Origin: Spirochaetota bacterium
GTDB taxonomy: Bacteria; Spirochaetota; UBA4802; UBA5550
NCBI GenBank assembly: GCA_003246895.1
Contig: QKCL01000086.1
Coordinates: forward strand, 1-37,690
DNA length: 37,690 bases
Direction: 5' to 3'
Under the pieces are notes generated by a model. That model was not told the DNA's origin and made no database searches. It saw nothing but the letters and a program-made list of their open reading frames with translations. Every line of letters starts with the position of its first letter. Positions within the stretch are counted from its first letter, which is position 1. A program made the position numbers and the translations under genes. Shown one piece after another: positions 8,276 to 16,608 of the stretch.

Positions 8276-9732
8276 ATGATGGATCAGCAGCTGATAAAAA
8301 AGAGATTTGAAGAGATAGGCGAGTTTCCGCAATTTGCAGAGTTTCCAGTGGAATCAGAACAGCTGGATAGGTTTATCTCATATTTGCTGTCGTTGAAAGG
8401 TGAGCAGACAGTACGTATCAATCCTCTTGACTTTGCCCAGCATGCGGATATGGATTCTGCAACAGTGCTGAGCATATTTATCTACGGCTCAAAGTCCGGT
8501 CTTTTCAGCTTTGAATGGAACTTTATCTGCCCTGTCTGCGGAGGTCGTGAACACAGCTATGAAAACCTGAATCAGCTTGAGAAAACCTATTACAGGTGCA
8601 CCCTATGTGACCTCGATGTTGAAGTTGTTGCAGATTCTCATCTTGAGATATCCTTTACACTTAGATCGGATATTTCAGGCTACATGCATGATCCCTTCTT
8701 ATCTCTTGATTCATACTGGGCACACAATTTTTCTCATTCCATTATCTGGCCTGATCCTTTGCGTGAGGCCTTTGACAGTCAGCAGAATCTAAGGTTCTTC
8801 TCCCTGGACCCCGGGAAAAAAATAAGTCTTGCCTTCGGTCAAAACCGTATGAAGAGCTGGCGAATGCTCAGTTTTGACAGCCATGCAATCTGTTCGATTG
8901 ACATGGGAGATCTGAAAAATACAGACCGGGTTGAACAGGTTGGCCTGACCCATGACGCAGAGGGGTTCACTCCCGGGAAAATTGAATTCTCTTCATCTAA
9001 GGGGAAAGTAGATCTCGTAAACAACTCTGATAAAACAGCAGGTTTCATCATCGGCCAGCCTGCCAATGAGCATTTTTTTAATATGCTGAGAGAACACCCT
9101 CCATACTTTACACCATTTGTAACCGGTAAAATGATTCTCAACAATCAGCTTTTCAGGGAACTTTTCCTTGTTGATAATCTGCCCGATGATCTGTCCATGA
9201 AAATTCAGGACATTACCCTGCTTTTCACAGACCTGAAGGGGGCAACGGAACTCTATGACAAAACCGGTGATATTTATGCATACAGGCTTGTCAAAAAGCA
9301 TTTTCGTATTTTACAGAAGATCGTTAATACATATAACGGAGGGATAGTAAAAACCATGGGTGATGCAATAGTGGCGTCATTTAATGATGCCAGGTCAGGA
9401 CTTGACGCTGCAAGTGCCATGGTTAAGGAAATCAATGCCTTTAACAGTACAGCATCGAACATGGATCATTCACTGGGGCTTAAAATCGGGCTTCACCGCG
9501 GAGAGGTAATTGCTGTTAAAGCCAATCAGACTCTGGATTATTTCGACAGACTGTAAATATTGCAGCACGAATTCAGAGTCTTGCAGGCTCAGGTGAAATC
9601 TGGGTTTCCGATCAGATCTTTGAGAGTTCATCAGATCGGGAAAGGGATTTGTCCGGCTATACTCCCGTTGTTTCTAAGCAGGCGCAATTGAAGGGCGTTG
9701 GAGAAAATATAACAGTACACCGTATTTTTTGA
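8276..9732 (+). pseudogene. Class III nucleotide cyclase with N-terminal zinc ribbon (DUF5939-like), frameshifted near its end
   Basis: Residues 1-300 resemble the DUF5939 region found with adenylate cyclases, including a zinc ribbon CPVCGG (85-90) and CTLC (108-111). The catalytic domain begins at ITLLFTDLKGATELY with the first metal Asp. It continues with GGIVKTMGDAIVASF (adenine-specifying Lys and second metal Asp) and GLHRGEVIA. At LDYF the frame shifts and the protein ends with DRL at 9556. In the next frame the family continuation is intact from about 9546 to a stop at 9732: QTVNIAARIQSLAGSGEIWV and so on. One missing G at TTCGACAG (expected TTCGGACAG) explains it. The lost part holds the Asn and Arg of NxxxR, which stabilise the transition state, so the truncated product should be inactive. 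Start: ATG 8276 or 8279; AGAGG fits 8279 better. A sequencing error is possible. Confidence 0.85.
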
Positions 9733-9808
9733 AAATCTTTTCTCTCTAATAAGCAATACAACCGTCCTGCTGAAATAGCAGTAACGGTTATATTGTATGC
9801 GGTTCTTT

Positions 9809-10882
9809 TTACTTCAGGTACTCCTTAAAGAATGACTCAAGCTTGTCAAAGGGAATCATATCTGTTCTGTCGTAGAGGTCAATATGTCTTGCACCCGGTA
9901 CGATAACAAGTTCCTTGGGCTCTGAAGCCATTTTATAGGCATCCTCTGTGAAATATCTGGAGTGAGCCTTCTCACCCATGATAAACAGAATCGGTCTTGG
10001 TGAAATGGACTTGATATGAGAAAGAAGCGGAAAGTTCATGAAGTCCATTGTACTTGTAACGGTGAAGTTAGGTACAGTATTTGGATGGTGCCCGCGCTTC
10101 ATTCCGTAGTACTCAAAGAACTCACTTGTGATCGGATCAAGTCCCTTAGGTATACTTGTCTGTGCAGTTTTAGGGAATCCTTGAGGAGCTTTTGGTTTTC
10201 CATTTGCAAAGTCCTTCCATCTCTGGTCGGCAAGCTGGTCGAGAATTTTGTTTCTCTGAACTTCAGTCATTGTGTCTTTCCAGCCGTAGCGAAGAACACG
10301 GCTCATATCGTACATACTGGCAGTTGCCACGGCCTTGATTCGGCGGTCAACCTGTGCTGCTGTTAAGGAAAATGCACCGCTGCCGCATATTCCGATTGCA
10401 CCGATTCTGTTACGGTCCACAAATGGGCGTGTGCCAAGAAAGTCCACACCTGCACTGAAGTCCTCAACAAAGATTCCCGGTGAGGAAACATCCTTCGGAT
10501 CACCACCGCTTTCCCCGTTATAGGATTCATCAAATGCCACTGTAACAAAACCGCGTTCAGCAAGAGTCTGTGCGTAGATGCCGGCTCCCTGTTCCTTAAC
10601 ACCTCCGTAGGGTGTCCCTATAATAATTGCCGGGTACTTTTTGGTCTTGTCCATGTCCTTTGGTGTGTACATGTGTCCGGCAATAGTAATACCGAAACGG
10701 TTTTTATAACGTACTGACTGTACTGTTACCTTATCGCTAAGCTTGAATGTTAAATATGTATCCTTGCTCAGCGGTTTGATTTCAACCTGATTTTCGGTCT
10801 TATCACACCCTGTAACGGCCAGAAGTGCAACAGCTAAAGTTGTAAGTATTTTAATTGAGGCTTTCATGTTGCCTTTCTTCAT
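9809..10882 (-). CDS. Alpha/beta-hydrolase lipoprotein (dienelactone-hydrolase/YcjY-like)
   Basis: This 357-residue protein starts after AAGGAG with a lipoprotein signal ending in the lipobox AVTGC. The body is an alpha/beta hydrolase. The oxyanion region is IIIGTPYGGVKEQGAG, and the nucleophile elbow GICGSG carries Cys rather than Ser, as in dienelactone hydrolases and YcjY-like proteins. The phrase MGEKAHSRYF follows, and the likely catalytic His is in GARHIDLYDR near the C-terminus. Substrate is unknown; small esters or lactones are plausible from the fold. A copy of the 37-bp regulatory element lies 74 bases upstream, shared with the cupin genes and the AraC gene region. This places it in the same probable regulon as the alcohol dehydrogenase that follows on the same strand. 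Confidence 0.85.
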   Translation of the reverse strand: MKKGNMKASIKILTTLAVALLAVTGCDKTENQVEIKPLSKDTYLTFKLSDKVTVQSVRYKNRFGITIAGHMYTPKDMDKTKKYPAIIIGTPYGGVKEQGAGIYAQTLAERGFVTVAFDESYNGESGGDPKDVSSPGIFVEDFSAGVDFLGTRPFVDRNRIGAIGICGSGAFSLTAAQVDRRIKAVATASMYDMSRVLRYGWKDTMTEVQRNKILDQLADQRWKDFANGKPKAPQGFPKTAQTSIPKGLDPITSEFFEYYGMKRGHHPNTVPNFTVTSTMDFMNFPLLSHIKSISPRPILFIMGEKAHSRYFTEDAYKMASEPKELVIVPGARHIDLYDRTDMIPFDKLESFFKEYLK

Positions 10883-11210
10883 ACTTGTTCTCCTTAAATA
10901 ATGAAATACGTTTTCTCATTGAGATGTGCTGAATATAGTCTGAGAAGGCACAGGATGTAAATATCCGATCCTCTTTATAGTTGCCTGATTCTATTGTATT
11001 TGTATAAAATTAGCAAAAATATTGAAGTTTTATTGCCTTATATTGTGTGCGGTGTTAAAGCATTATTTCAGTTATATTGGAGTTTGCCGGAGAAAGCTGT
11101 TTCAGGCATATATTGACTGGCCATTGGTGTAAGGGGGAGGTTTGCCCCGGCAGGGAAGCTGCAAAACTTTTCTGCCGGGCCGGAAGACTCATTTACCGGT
11201 CATCTAAATA
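10883..11210. other. Intergenic region with regulatory element and a hairpin
   Basis: Between the alcohol dehydrogenase stop and the hydrolase start. It contains regulatory site A (10957-10993) and an inverted repeat CCCGGCAG (11146-11153) / CTGCCGGG (11172-11179). The repeat sits 32 bases after the dehydrogenase stop and is a possible, T-run-less, transcription end. No gene is apparent. Confidence 0.5.
10957..10993 (-). promoter_or_regulatory. 37-bp regulatory element, copy A (upstream of hydrolase)
   Basis: On the plus strand it runs from GTAAATATCC through TCCTCTTTATA to TTGCCTGATTCTA. It matches copy B at 34 of 37 positions by hand count. Its distance to the start codon (74 bases) resembles copies B and C. 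Read toward the gene, it contains TAGAATCAGGCAA followed by a -10-like TATAAA. A second TTGCC lies at 11033, 52 bases from the first (10981). I infer binding by the AraC-type regulator encoded at 35300-36187. Confidence 0.7.
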
Positions 11211-12374
11211 TCAGAAGCATTCCTTCAGTATACCCAGAATCTCTTCTTTGGAGAGCTTCTTGTAGCCTCCCTCAAGGACAAAACTTGATTCAGCAATTTT
11301 AGGAAGCATGTCCTCTGTTGCTCCCAGTTCTTTAAGAGAGGTTACGATGCCGCATTCCTTTGTGAAGGCTTCAAGTGCATCGAGGCCTTCCTTCGCAATA
11401 TCATCCTTTGACTTGCCTTTCGGTGAAATTCCCCATACCTCTGTTGCAAAGCGGACAAACCTGTCCAGTCCGTAGGAATAGATATGGCGGTAATAGGGAA
11501 GTGAAATTGCTGCAAGTCCCATGCCGTGGGCACAGTCTGTGTAGGCGCCGAGCTGGTGTTCAATGTGAACTTCCCAGTCCTGCGGTTTTGAAAGTCCTGT
11601 CAGGGTGTTCAGGGCTAGTGTCGCGTTCCACATGAGGTTGCTTCTTGATTCATAGTCCTCAGGATTTTTCAGGGCAGCCCTTGCGTTATCGATTGAAGAT
11701 TTTAATAATGCCTCAATCAGATAGTCAGTGGTGCTGCTGTCGTCTCCGGAAAAATACTGTTCCATGAGGTGGGACATTGTATCAAATACACCGCTTACCA
11801 TCTGGTATTGCGGAACTGAATATGTGTATTCCGGATTGAGAATTGAGAATTTTGGATAGACCTCAACTGGGAACACGCGCCCTCCCTTATACTTCATCTC
11901 TTCGTGTGTAATTACGGAACCTCCGTTCATCTCCGAACCTGTACCTACCATTGTCAGTATTGATGCAACCGGGACTACCTTGTTGGCGATGTCCTGAAAC
12001 TGTACCCAGTATTTCTGAAATGGGTCTTCATCACAGTATGCAGATACTGAGATGCCCTTTGCACAGTCTATTACAGAACCGCCGCCAACAGCCAGAATGA
12101 GGCTCACATTGTTATCACGGACGAGTCTGGCCCCCTCCATCATCTTGTCGTAGGTGGGGTTGGGCATGATGCCGGCTAATTCAATTACCTTCTTGCCTGC
12201 ATTATTCAACGCGGCCATGACCTTGTCGTAGAGTCCCATTGTCTTTATGGAGTTTCTTCCATATGCAAGAAGGACTGTATCTCCGTAGTTCTGTAATTCA
12301 TTGTCAAGACTGGCAAGTGAATCCTTTCCGAAGTAGATCCTTGTTGGATTGTAATATGTAAAGTCAAGTAACAT
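11211..12374 (-). CDS. Iron-containing alcohol dehydrogenase (YqhD/BdhA type)
   Basis: A 387-residue group III alcohol dehydrogenase. It starts with TPTRIYFGK-like YNPTRIYFGKDSL, has the nucleotide-binding AVGGGSVIDCAKG, and then a lid phrase TMVGTGSEMNGGSVI. Metal ligands are visible as Asp and His in GVFDTMSHLMEQY and two later His in HIEHQLGA and DCAHGMGLA. The YNPTRI start, PQDWEVHIEHQLGA and length agree with the NADPH-dependent YqhD/butanol dehydrogenase branch, which reduces short and reactive aldehydes. The cupin gene lies upstream on the same strand with a hairpin in the 122-base gap, so cotranscription with partial attenuation is possible. GGAAGG precedes the ATG. In E. coli yqhD is controlled by YqhC, an AraC-type regulator; a similar one occurs in this window. 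Confidence 0.93.
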   Translation of the reverse strand: MLLDFTYYNPTRIYFGKDSLASLDNELQNYGDTVLLAYGRNSIKTMGLYDKVMAALNNAGKKVIELAGIMPNPTYDKMMEGARLVRDNNVSLILAVGGGSVIDCAKGISVSAYCDEDPFQKYWVQFQDIANKVVPVASILTMVGTGSEMNGGSVITHEEMKYKGGRVFPVEVYPKFSILNPEYTYSVPQYQMVSGVFDTMSHLMEQYFSGDDSSTTDYLIEALLKSSIDNARAALKNPEDYESRSNLMWNATLALNTLTGLSKPQDWEVHIEHQLGAYTDCAHGMGLAAISLPYYRHIYSYGLDRFVRFATEVWGISPKGKSKDDIAKEGLDALEAFTKECGIVTSLKELGATEDMLPKIAESSFVLEGGYKKLSKEEILGILKECF

Positions 12375-12448
12375 GGTAAATACCTTCCTGTTGTTTTAAT
12401 CAAAATTTAAATTTATATTTGTTTCTTTAGAATGAGAGGCGTGAATAG

Positions 12449-12487
12449 GTTCCTCCCCCTCAGGGTTTTTATGTAAGAGGGAGGAAC
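12449..12487 (-). terminator. Hairpin between cupin and alcohol dehydrogenase genes
   Basis: Nine-base perfect arms GTTCCTCCC (12449-12457) and GGGAGGAAC (12479-12487) directly follow the cupin stop at 12497. No T-run follows on the minus strand, so it may be an attenuator or an mRNA-stabilising structure rather than a full terminator. Confidence 0.4.
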
Positions 12488-12496
12488 TGTCTGCTG

Positions 12497-12991
12497 TTAG
12501 TTTCCTAGATACTGCTTGTCAGTTACTTTTTCTTTCCATATTACGGCCTTGCCGTTTTTAGAACCGGTAATTACAAGATGTGTCATTGGAGCATCCTTTG
12601 TCGCTCCGTGCCAGTGGTCAACATTCACCGGGCACCATACTGTTTCACCGGTTTGAAATCTGATGATTTTACCGTCTCTGGTTCCGGTCAGTGCAATACC
12701 TGAAGTGACAATCATGTGCTGTCCTGCCGGATGATAGTGCCATGCGGTTCTTGCGCCTGGCTGGAATGTTACGTATGCACCCGAGTAGTGGGCTGTCTCA
12801 TTTGGAGGAAACAGCATGTCCACCTTGACTTCACCTGTGAAGTACTTCTCAGGCCCCATGAATGATTTCTGGGTTCCGGCCTTATAGTAGACCTGCGACT
12901 GCGGCTTCTGTTTTGCATAGGCAAAGGCGAAGCATCCTGCAGTTATTGATACTGCCATAAGCATAATGATTCTTTTCATGTTTCTGTTCAT
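12497..12991 (-). CDS. Exported cupin-domain protein
   Basis: I start this gene at ATG 12991, preceded by AAGGAG at 10 bases. A longer frame to 13060 would overlap regulatory site B. The 164-residue product has a Sec signal peptide (MKRIIMLMAVSITAGCFAFA, cleavage near AYA). It carries one cupin domain with both metal motifs: GARTAWHYHPAGQHMIV (HxH plus a later His) and CPVNVDHWHGAT. Small exported cupins of this type cluster with carboxymuconolactone decarboxylase-like proteins and alcohol dehydrogenases; some related ones are hydroxynitrile lyase-like. The reaction here is unknown. A second, cytoplasmic cupin is transcribed divergently from the same intergenic region. Confidence 0.85.
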   Translation of the reverse strand: MNRNMKRIIMLMAVSITAGCFAFAYAKQKPQSQVYYKAGTQKSFMGPEKYFTGEVKVDMLFPPNETAHYSGAYVTFQPGARTAWHYHPAGQHMIVTSGIALTGTRDGKIIRFQTGETVWCPVNVDHWHGATKDAPMTHLVITGSKNGKAVIWKEKVTDKQYLGN

Positions 12992-13048
12992 AACGATTGT
13001 TCTCCTTACACGATTATGGACAGAACAATACAGACAAAGTCCGGTAAT

Positions 13049-13085
13049 GTAAATATCCAATCCTCTTAATAATTGCCTGATTCTA
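13049..13085 (-). promoter_or_regulatory. 37-bp regulatory element, copy B (upstream of exported cupin)
   Basis: It runs GTAAATATCC, then TCCTCTTAATA, then TTGCCTGATTCTA on the plus strand, ending at 13085. It lies 57 bases upstream of the cupin start at 12991. A second TTGC lies at 13125, exactly 52 bases from the TTGC at 13073, the same spacing as in copy A. Inferred operator of the AraC-type regulator. Confidence 0.7.
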
Positions 13086-13222
13086 TCGGTGCTGAAATAA
13101 TTTATGATAAATATTGGGTATTTGTTGCATTATACTATTGATAAAACGTTGCAGTCTGATTAAAACCGGATACTTTTTTTATTCATGCTACGGTAGACTC
13201 CGGTAATAATTATCGAATTTTG

Positions 13223-13259
13223 TAGGAATGGGCAATTATATGAAGAATCAGGTATTTAC
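13223..13259 (+). promoter_or_regulatory. 37-bp regulatory element, copy D (upstream of cytoplasmic cupin operon)
   Basis: In the opposite orientation to copy B, with TAGGAATGGGCAATTATA at its left and GGTATTTAC at its right end. It matches copy C at 29 of 37 positions by hand count. It points toward the operon starting at 13424 but lies 164 bases from the start codon, about 90 more than the other copies. This implies a long leader. Confidence 0.6.
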
Positions 13260-13423
13260 TTTGTGAAACCCCTGCCGCTATATTATGCACATAATATTTG
13301 ATAAAATTAAATGGGTGAGTATCCTGTGAGTAACAGGATAAACAGTCCTGCCGAAATTTGATGAATCATTGATACTCACAGCTTTAAAATACTATATTTG
13401 TATAAAATAAGGAAGAACTAATT
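13260..13423 (+). promoter_or_regulatory. Probable structured 5' leader of the cupin-CMD operon
   Basis: Two inverted repeats share bases and so are mutually exclusive. One is GTGAGTATC (13315-13323) with GATACTCAC (13371-13379). The other is TATCCTGT (13320-13327) with ACAGGATA (13333-13340), with a 5-base loop. I match it to no known riboswitch class. Whether it is transcribed and regulates anything is inference. Confidence 0.4.
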
Positions 13424-13861
13424 ATGAAAATTGCTAACGCAGAGGAATTTGACAGAGAGAATGTTTTCGGCAAGGGCATGGATAATGTGAATTTTGCACA
13501 GTATTTTACCGGCAACTCATTTCTGAATTTCCTGACTGATCCGGGAGAGTACCCCATGCTTCTTGCCAATGTGACATTTGAGCCCGGATGCCGCAATAAC
13601 TGGCATATCCATAAAGCCGCAAAGGGCGGGGGACAGATCCTGCTCTGTACGACAGGAAGCGGATGGTATCAGGAAGAGGGGAAGGATGCAGTGAGCCTTG
13701 AACCCGGCACAGTAATCAAGATACCTGTGGGAGTCAAGCACTGGCATGGAGCAAAGGCGGACAGCTGGTTCAGCCACATTGCAGTTGAGGTTCCCGGTGA
13801 GGGATGCAGCAATGAGTGGTGTGAACCTGTCACTGATGAGGAATACTGGAAACTGAAATAA
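13424..13861 (+). CDS. Cytoplasmic cupin-domain protein
   Basis: A 145-residue protein without signal peptide. The cupin motifs are FEPGCRNNWHIHKAAKGGGQ (HxH) and PVGVKHWHGAK, preceded by LLANVTFEPG, an arrangement typical of cupins in carboxymuconolactone decarboxylase operons. An AAGGAAG ribosome site precedes the ATG by about 8 bases. It heads a plus-strand operon with two CMD-like genes, a cyclophilin-like gene and a LUD gene. The bound metal and substrate are unknown. Its leader carries regulatory site D. Confidence 0.88.
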   Translation: MKIANAEEFDRENVFGKGMDNVNFAQYFTGNSFLNFLTDPGEYPMLLANVTFEPGCRNNWHIHKAAKGGGQILLCTTGSGWYQEEGKDAVSLEPGTVIKIPVGVKHWHGAKADSWFSHIAVEVPGEGCSNEWCEPVTDEEYWKLK

Positions 13862-13893
13862 CAGGGAAATACTATATAAGTAAGGATGGAACC

Positions 13894-14602
13894 ATGAGAA
13901 GAGACTATAACAGCCTGCATACAACAGACCCGGAGTTCATGGAACGTCATGAGGCCTTTGCCCTGAAGGAAGTAGTCAATGAACCGGGGGCAGGAACTTG
14001 ATGCTGAAACCCGGTATCTTTCAATCCTTTCAGTTCTCATCGGCTGCGGAGGAGTGGATCTCTATAGGGTGGTTCTTGATGAGGCATTGGAATCGGCTCT
14101 GACTCCTGTCATGGCAAAGGAGATTGTCTATCAGGCCGTGGATTATCTGGGAATGGGAAGAGTATACCCCTTTCTTGCTGCCGCAAATGAAGTTATGTGG
14201 AACAGAAATATTGAGCTTCCCCTTGAGGGGCAGTCCACAACCACAATGGAAAACCGCCTTGAAAAGGGCACTGAAGCACAGGTTGCAATATTCGGTGAAG
14301 GAATGAAGGACTTCTGGAAGGGTGGGCATATTAACCGCTGGTTCGCGGATAACTGTTTTGGAGACTACTATACCAGAACCGGACTTGACCTCAAACAGCG
14401 TGAGCTCATAACATTCTGTTTTCTCGCAGCGCAGGGAGGCTGTGAACCACAGTTAATGAGCCATGTGACCGGAAATATAAATCTGGGCAATGACAGGGAA
14501 CTGCTGATTAAAGTTGTTTCAAACTGCCTGCCCTATATCGGCTACCCCAGAAGTCTCAATGCCATGGGCGTTATTAACAGGGCTTTAGAGCATGAGGCAT
14601 AA
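13894..14602 (+). pseudogene. Carboxymuconolactone decarboxylase-like protein, split by a +1 frameshift in a G-run
   Basis: From ATG 13894 (after AAGGA) the frame reads TTDPEFMERHEAFALKEVVN and EPG, then ends at 14001. The rest (QELDAETRYLSILSVLIG to NRALEHEA, stop 14602) is in another frame. The paralogue at 15020 reads straight through the same place: its DNA has four Gs after CC, while here there are five (13986-13990). So one extra G breaks the gene. An ATG at 13979 could restart translation and yield 207 residues covering nearly the whole CMD region. Unlike AhpD-type members it lacks a CxxC pair. The cause may be real mutation, slippage-based switching or a base-calling error in the homopolymer. 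Product family is clear; reaction unknown. Confidence 0.8.
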
Positions 14603-14626
14603 CTTAAAGTTTTCTAATATAATATT

Positions 14627-14986
14627 ATGAAGGATAAAAAATTGAACATCACTGTTAATGCCAAGGGCAAGGCCATAGTCTTTGAATTGAATGAAAGTAC
14701 AGCCTCAAAGTCTCTCTATGAGCAGCTGCCCATTGAAATAGCTGTGGAGAACTACAGCAATAATGAAAAGATATTTTACCCTGAAGGTAAACTGGATATA
14801 TCAGATACTCCCATGGCAAATGCCCGGAAGGGGACACTGGCCTATTATGCTCCATGGGGTAATGTTGTAATGTTTTATGCCGATTTTGGTTCTGCATCGG
14901 GACTATATGAACTTGGAAAAGCAGTTTCAGGAGAGGGGGGCATCTCATCCCTGTCCGGAACAGTTCAGATAGAAAAGCAGAAGTAA
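14627..14986 (+). CDS. Cyclophilin-like domain protein (cytoplasmic)
   Basis: A 119-residue protein with no signal. It matches the small cyclophilin-like beta-barrel family (cyclophilin_like) by phrases such as SLYEQLPIEIAVENYSNNEK, ARKGTLAYYAPWGNVVMFY and YELGKAVSG. The family is not shown to have isomerase activity and is frequent in operons with flavodoxins, alcohol dehydrogenases and CMD-like proteins. No good ribosome site is visible, so it may depend on translation of the preceding gene, which ends 24 bases upstream. Two exported relatives are encoded at 34150-35100. Confidence 0.85.
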   Translation: MKDKKLNITVNAKGKAIVFELNESTASKSLYEQLPIEIAVENYSNNEKIFYPEGKLDISDTPMANARKGTLAYYAPWGNVVMFYADFGSASGLYELGKAVSGEGGISSLSGTVQIEKQK

Positions 14987-15019
14987 TATATTTATACATG
15001 TGTATGCAGGAGGATGACT

Positions 15020-15808
15020 ATGAACAGGAAAACAGTATTTGTTAAAGCAGCAGCAATGCTGGCTGCCTCTCTCTTTATAATTACGGGGTGTGACAGATCA
15101 ACAAAAGCAGGAGATGCCTATGAGGAGCTCCGTAAAACAGACCCTGAATTCATGCAGCGTCACGAGGCCTTTGCCCTTAATGAAGTTGTAAACGAACCGG
15201 GGCAGAAACTTGATGAAACAACAAGGTACATGACAATACTTGCGAGTCTCATCGGGGTACAGGGGATTGACCAGTACAGGGTGACACTTCATAAAGCACT
15301 TGACGGGGCGCTGACTCCGGTAATGGCAAAGGAGATTGTCTATCAGGCTGTGGATTATCTTGGAGCAGGAAAGGTTCTTCCCTTTCTTTTTGCAACAAAT
15401 GAAGTCATGAAAGAAAAGGGAATAAAGCTTCCCCTTGAAGGACAGTCCACAACTACAATGGAGAACCGCCGTCTAAAGGGAACTGAAGCCCAGATGGCCA
15501 TCTGGGGGACGGCAATGAAGGATTACTGGAAAGGGGGCCACATAAACCGCTGGCTCGCGGCTAACTGTTTCGGAGACTACTATACCAGAAAGGGCCTTGA
15601 CCTGAAACAGCGTGAACTTATCACTTTCTGTTTTCTCTCTGCCCAGGGAGGTGCTGAGCCTCAGTTAAGGGCCCATGTAAAGGGTAATCTTAACCTTGGA
15701 AACAGCAAGGAACTTCTTATTAAGGTTGTGTCACAATCTGTACCATATCTTGGTTATCCGAGAAGTTTAAATGCAATGGCTGTTATAAATGAGGTTGCCG
15801 GTAAATAG
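15020..15808 (+). CDS. Carboxymuconolactone decarboxylase-like lipoprotein
   Basis: The ATG at 15020 is chosen because AGGAGG (15008-15013) abuts an earlier ATG at 15014 but is 6 bases from this one. The 262-residue product has a lipoprotein signal (MNRKTVFVKAAAMLAASLFI, lipobox ITGC). Two CMD-type halves follow: RYMTILASLIGVQGIDQYRVT and RELITFCFLSAQGGAEPQL, joined by the long QSTTTMENRRLKGTEAQ segment. No CxxC pair is present. It is closely similar over its length to the frameshifted CMD gene just upstream, so a tandem duplication gave one cytoplasmic and one envelope copy. Function may be a decarboxylase or isomerase-like reaction; not determinable here. Confidence 0.88.
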   Translation: MNRKTVFVKAAAMLAASLFIITGCDRSTKAGDAYEELRKTDPEFMQRHEAFALNEVVNEPGQKLDETTRYMTILASLIGVQGIDQYRVTLHKALDGALTPVMAKEIVYQAVDYLGAGKVLPFLFATNEVMKEKGIKLPLEGQSTTTMENRRLKGTEAQMAIWGTAMKDYWKGGHINRWLAANCFGDYYTRKGLDLKQRELITFCFLSAQGGAEPQLRAHVKGNLNLGNSKELLIKVVSQSVPYLGYPRSLNAMAVINEVAGK

Positions 15809-15871
15809 GGCAGCTATGTGATTTACCGCCAGCAATACCGGAATACTGAGATACTTAAACAGGAGAATAAC

Positions 15872-16513
15872 ATGGAGCAAAATGAAAAGTGGAGCTATGA
15901 AACCCTGGGGAAGAAAACCTGTGAGGAATTGAAAAAGAACTTCTTCGATGCCCAATATGTTTCAACATCAGGGGAGGCTCTGGATCTTATAAAGGAAGAA
16001 CTGAAGAAGGCGAAGAATGTAGCATTCGGCGGGTCAATGACCATCGATAATCTTGGTGTCCGTGAAGCAGCGGCTGAACTTGGAATTGAGATGATCGATC
16101 AGAGTAAGCCCGGGCTGTCCATGGAGGAGATGCTCGAAGTAATGAGGGCGGAACTCACATCGGACCTTTTTCTGGCAAGTTCAAACGCTGTAACCCTTGA
16201 CGGGAAACTGTTCAATGTAGATATGACAGGCAACCGCCTTGCAGCAATGATTTTTGGTCCGAGAAAGGTAATGCTTGTTGTAGGAGCCAACAAGATTGTC
16301 CGCGATGAGCAGGATGCCCATACAAGGCTTGAACTTGTGGCAGGACCAAGAAACAGCAAGAGGCTAGGAATGAACAATCCCTGGGCAGTAACGGGAATCT
16401 GTTCTAACTGTAATTCTGAAACCAGAATATGCCGCGCCTATCAGGTGCTCCGTAAAAAGCCCGCGGCAACTGATTTTACAGTAATAATTGTGGGAGAAGC
16501 CATGGGCCTTTAA
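15872..16513 (+). CDS. LUD-domain protein (LutC/DUF1121-like)
   Basis: ATG 15872 follows AGGAG by 6 bases; the longer frame from GTG 15818 lacks such a site. The 213-residue cytoplasmic protein has the LUD fold signature: VAFGGSMTIDNLGVREAAAE, DLFLASSNAVTLDG, MIFGPRKVMLVVGANKIVRD. The C-terminal GICSNCNSETRIC is a cysteine group typical of this branch. LutC-type proteins take part in lactate oxidation with LutA and LutB, which are absent here, so the name does not prove that role. It closes the plus-strand redox operon, 63 bases after the CMD lipoprotein. Confidence 0.88.
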   Translation: MEQNEKWSYETLGKKTCEELKKNFFDAQYVSTSGEALDLIKEELKKAKNVAFGGSMTIDNLGVREAAAELGIEMIDQSKPGLSMEEMLEVMRAELTSDLFLASSNAVTLDGKLFNVDMTGNRLAAMIFGPRKVMLVVGANKIVRDEQDAHTRLELVAGPRNSKRLGMNNPWAVTGICSNCNSETRICRAYQVLRKKPAATDFTVIIVGEAMGL

Positions 16514-16525
16514 GCGGCCTGAACT

Positions 16526-16562
16526 GTTTCCTGTTCTGCAGTGCCACTGTTGAACAGGAAAC
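16526..16562. terminator. Strong hairpin between convergent operons
   Basis: Perfect 11-base arms GTTTCCTGTTC (16526-16536) and GAACAGGAAAC (16552-16562) enclose an inner CAGT/ACTG pair. It sits between the LUD stop (16513) and the IscU stop (16609), the right place for a bidirectional terminator, though no T-run follows on either strand. Confidence 0.55.
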
Positions 16563-16608
16563 TCATAGTGACAGTTTGACCGGCATGTGGCATTGGTTTC
16601 CCTTTTTC

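Larger units (their letters stand above)
12992..13423. other. Divergent regulatory region between two cupin genes
   Basis: 432 bases without a gene. It contains site B facing left (13049-13085), site D facing right (13223-13259), and a structured leader of about 160 bases before the right-hand cupin. Details are in the separate entries. Confidence 0.7.

Noticed and set aside
9540-9556. Programmed frameshift in the cyclase gene
   Set aside because: The site TTCGACAGACTG has no slippery heptamer or visible stimulatory structure, so I prefer mutation or sequencing error.
12992-13060. N-terminal extension of the exported cupin
   Set aside because: It overlaps regulatory site B and hides the signal peptide; ATG 12991 has a Shine-Dalgarno.
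15872-16513. LUD protein as part of a LutABC lactate-oxidation system
   Set aside because: No LutA or LutB gene is present in the window and the protein belongs to the shorter stand-alone branch.
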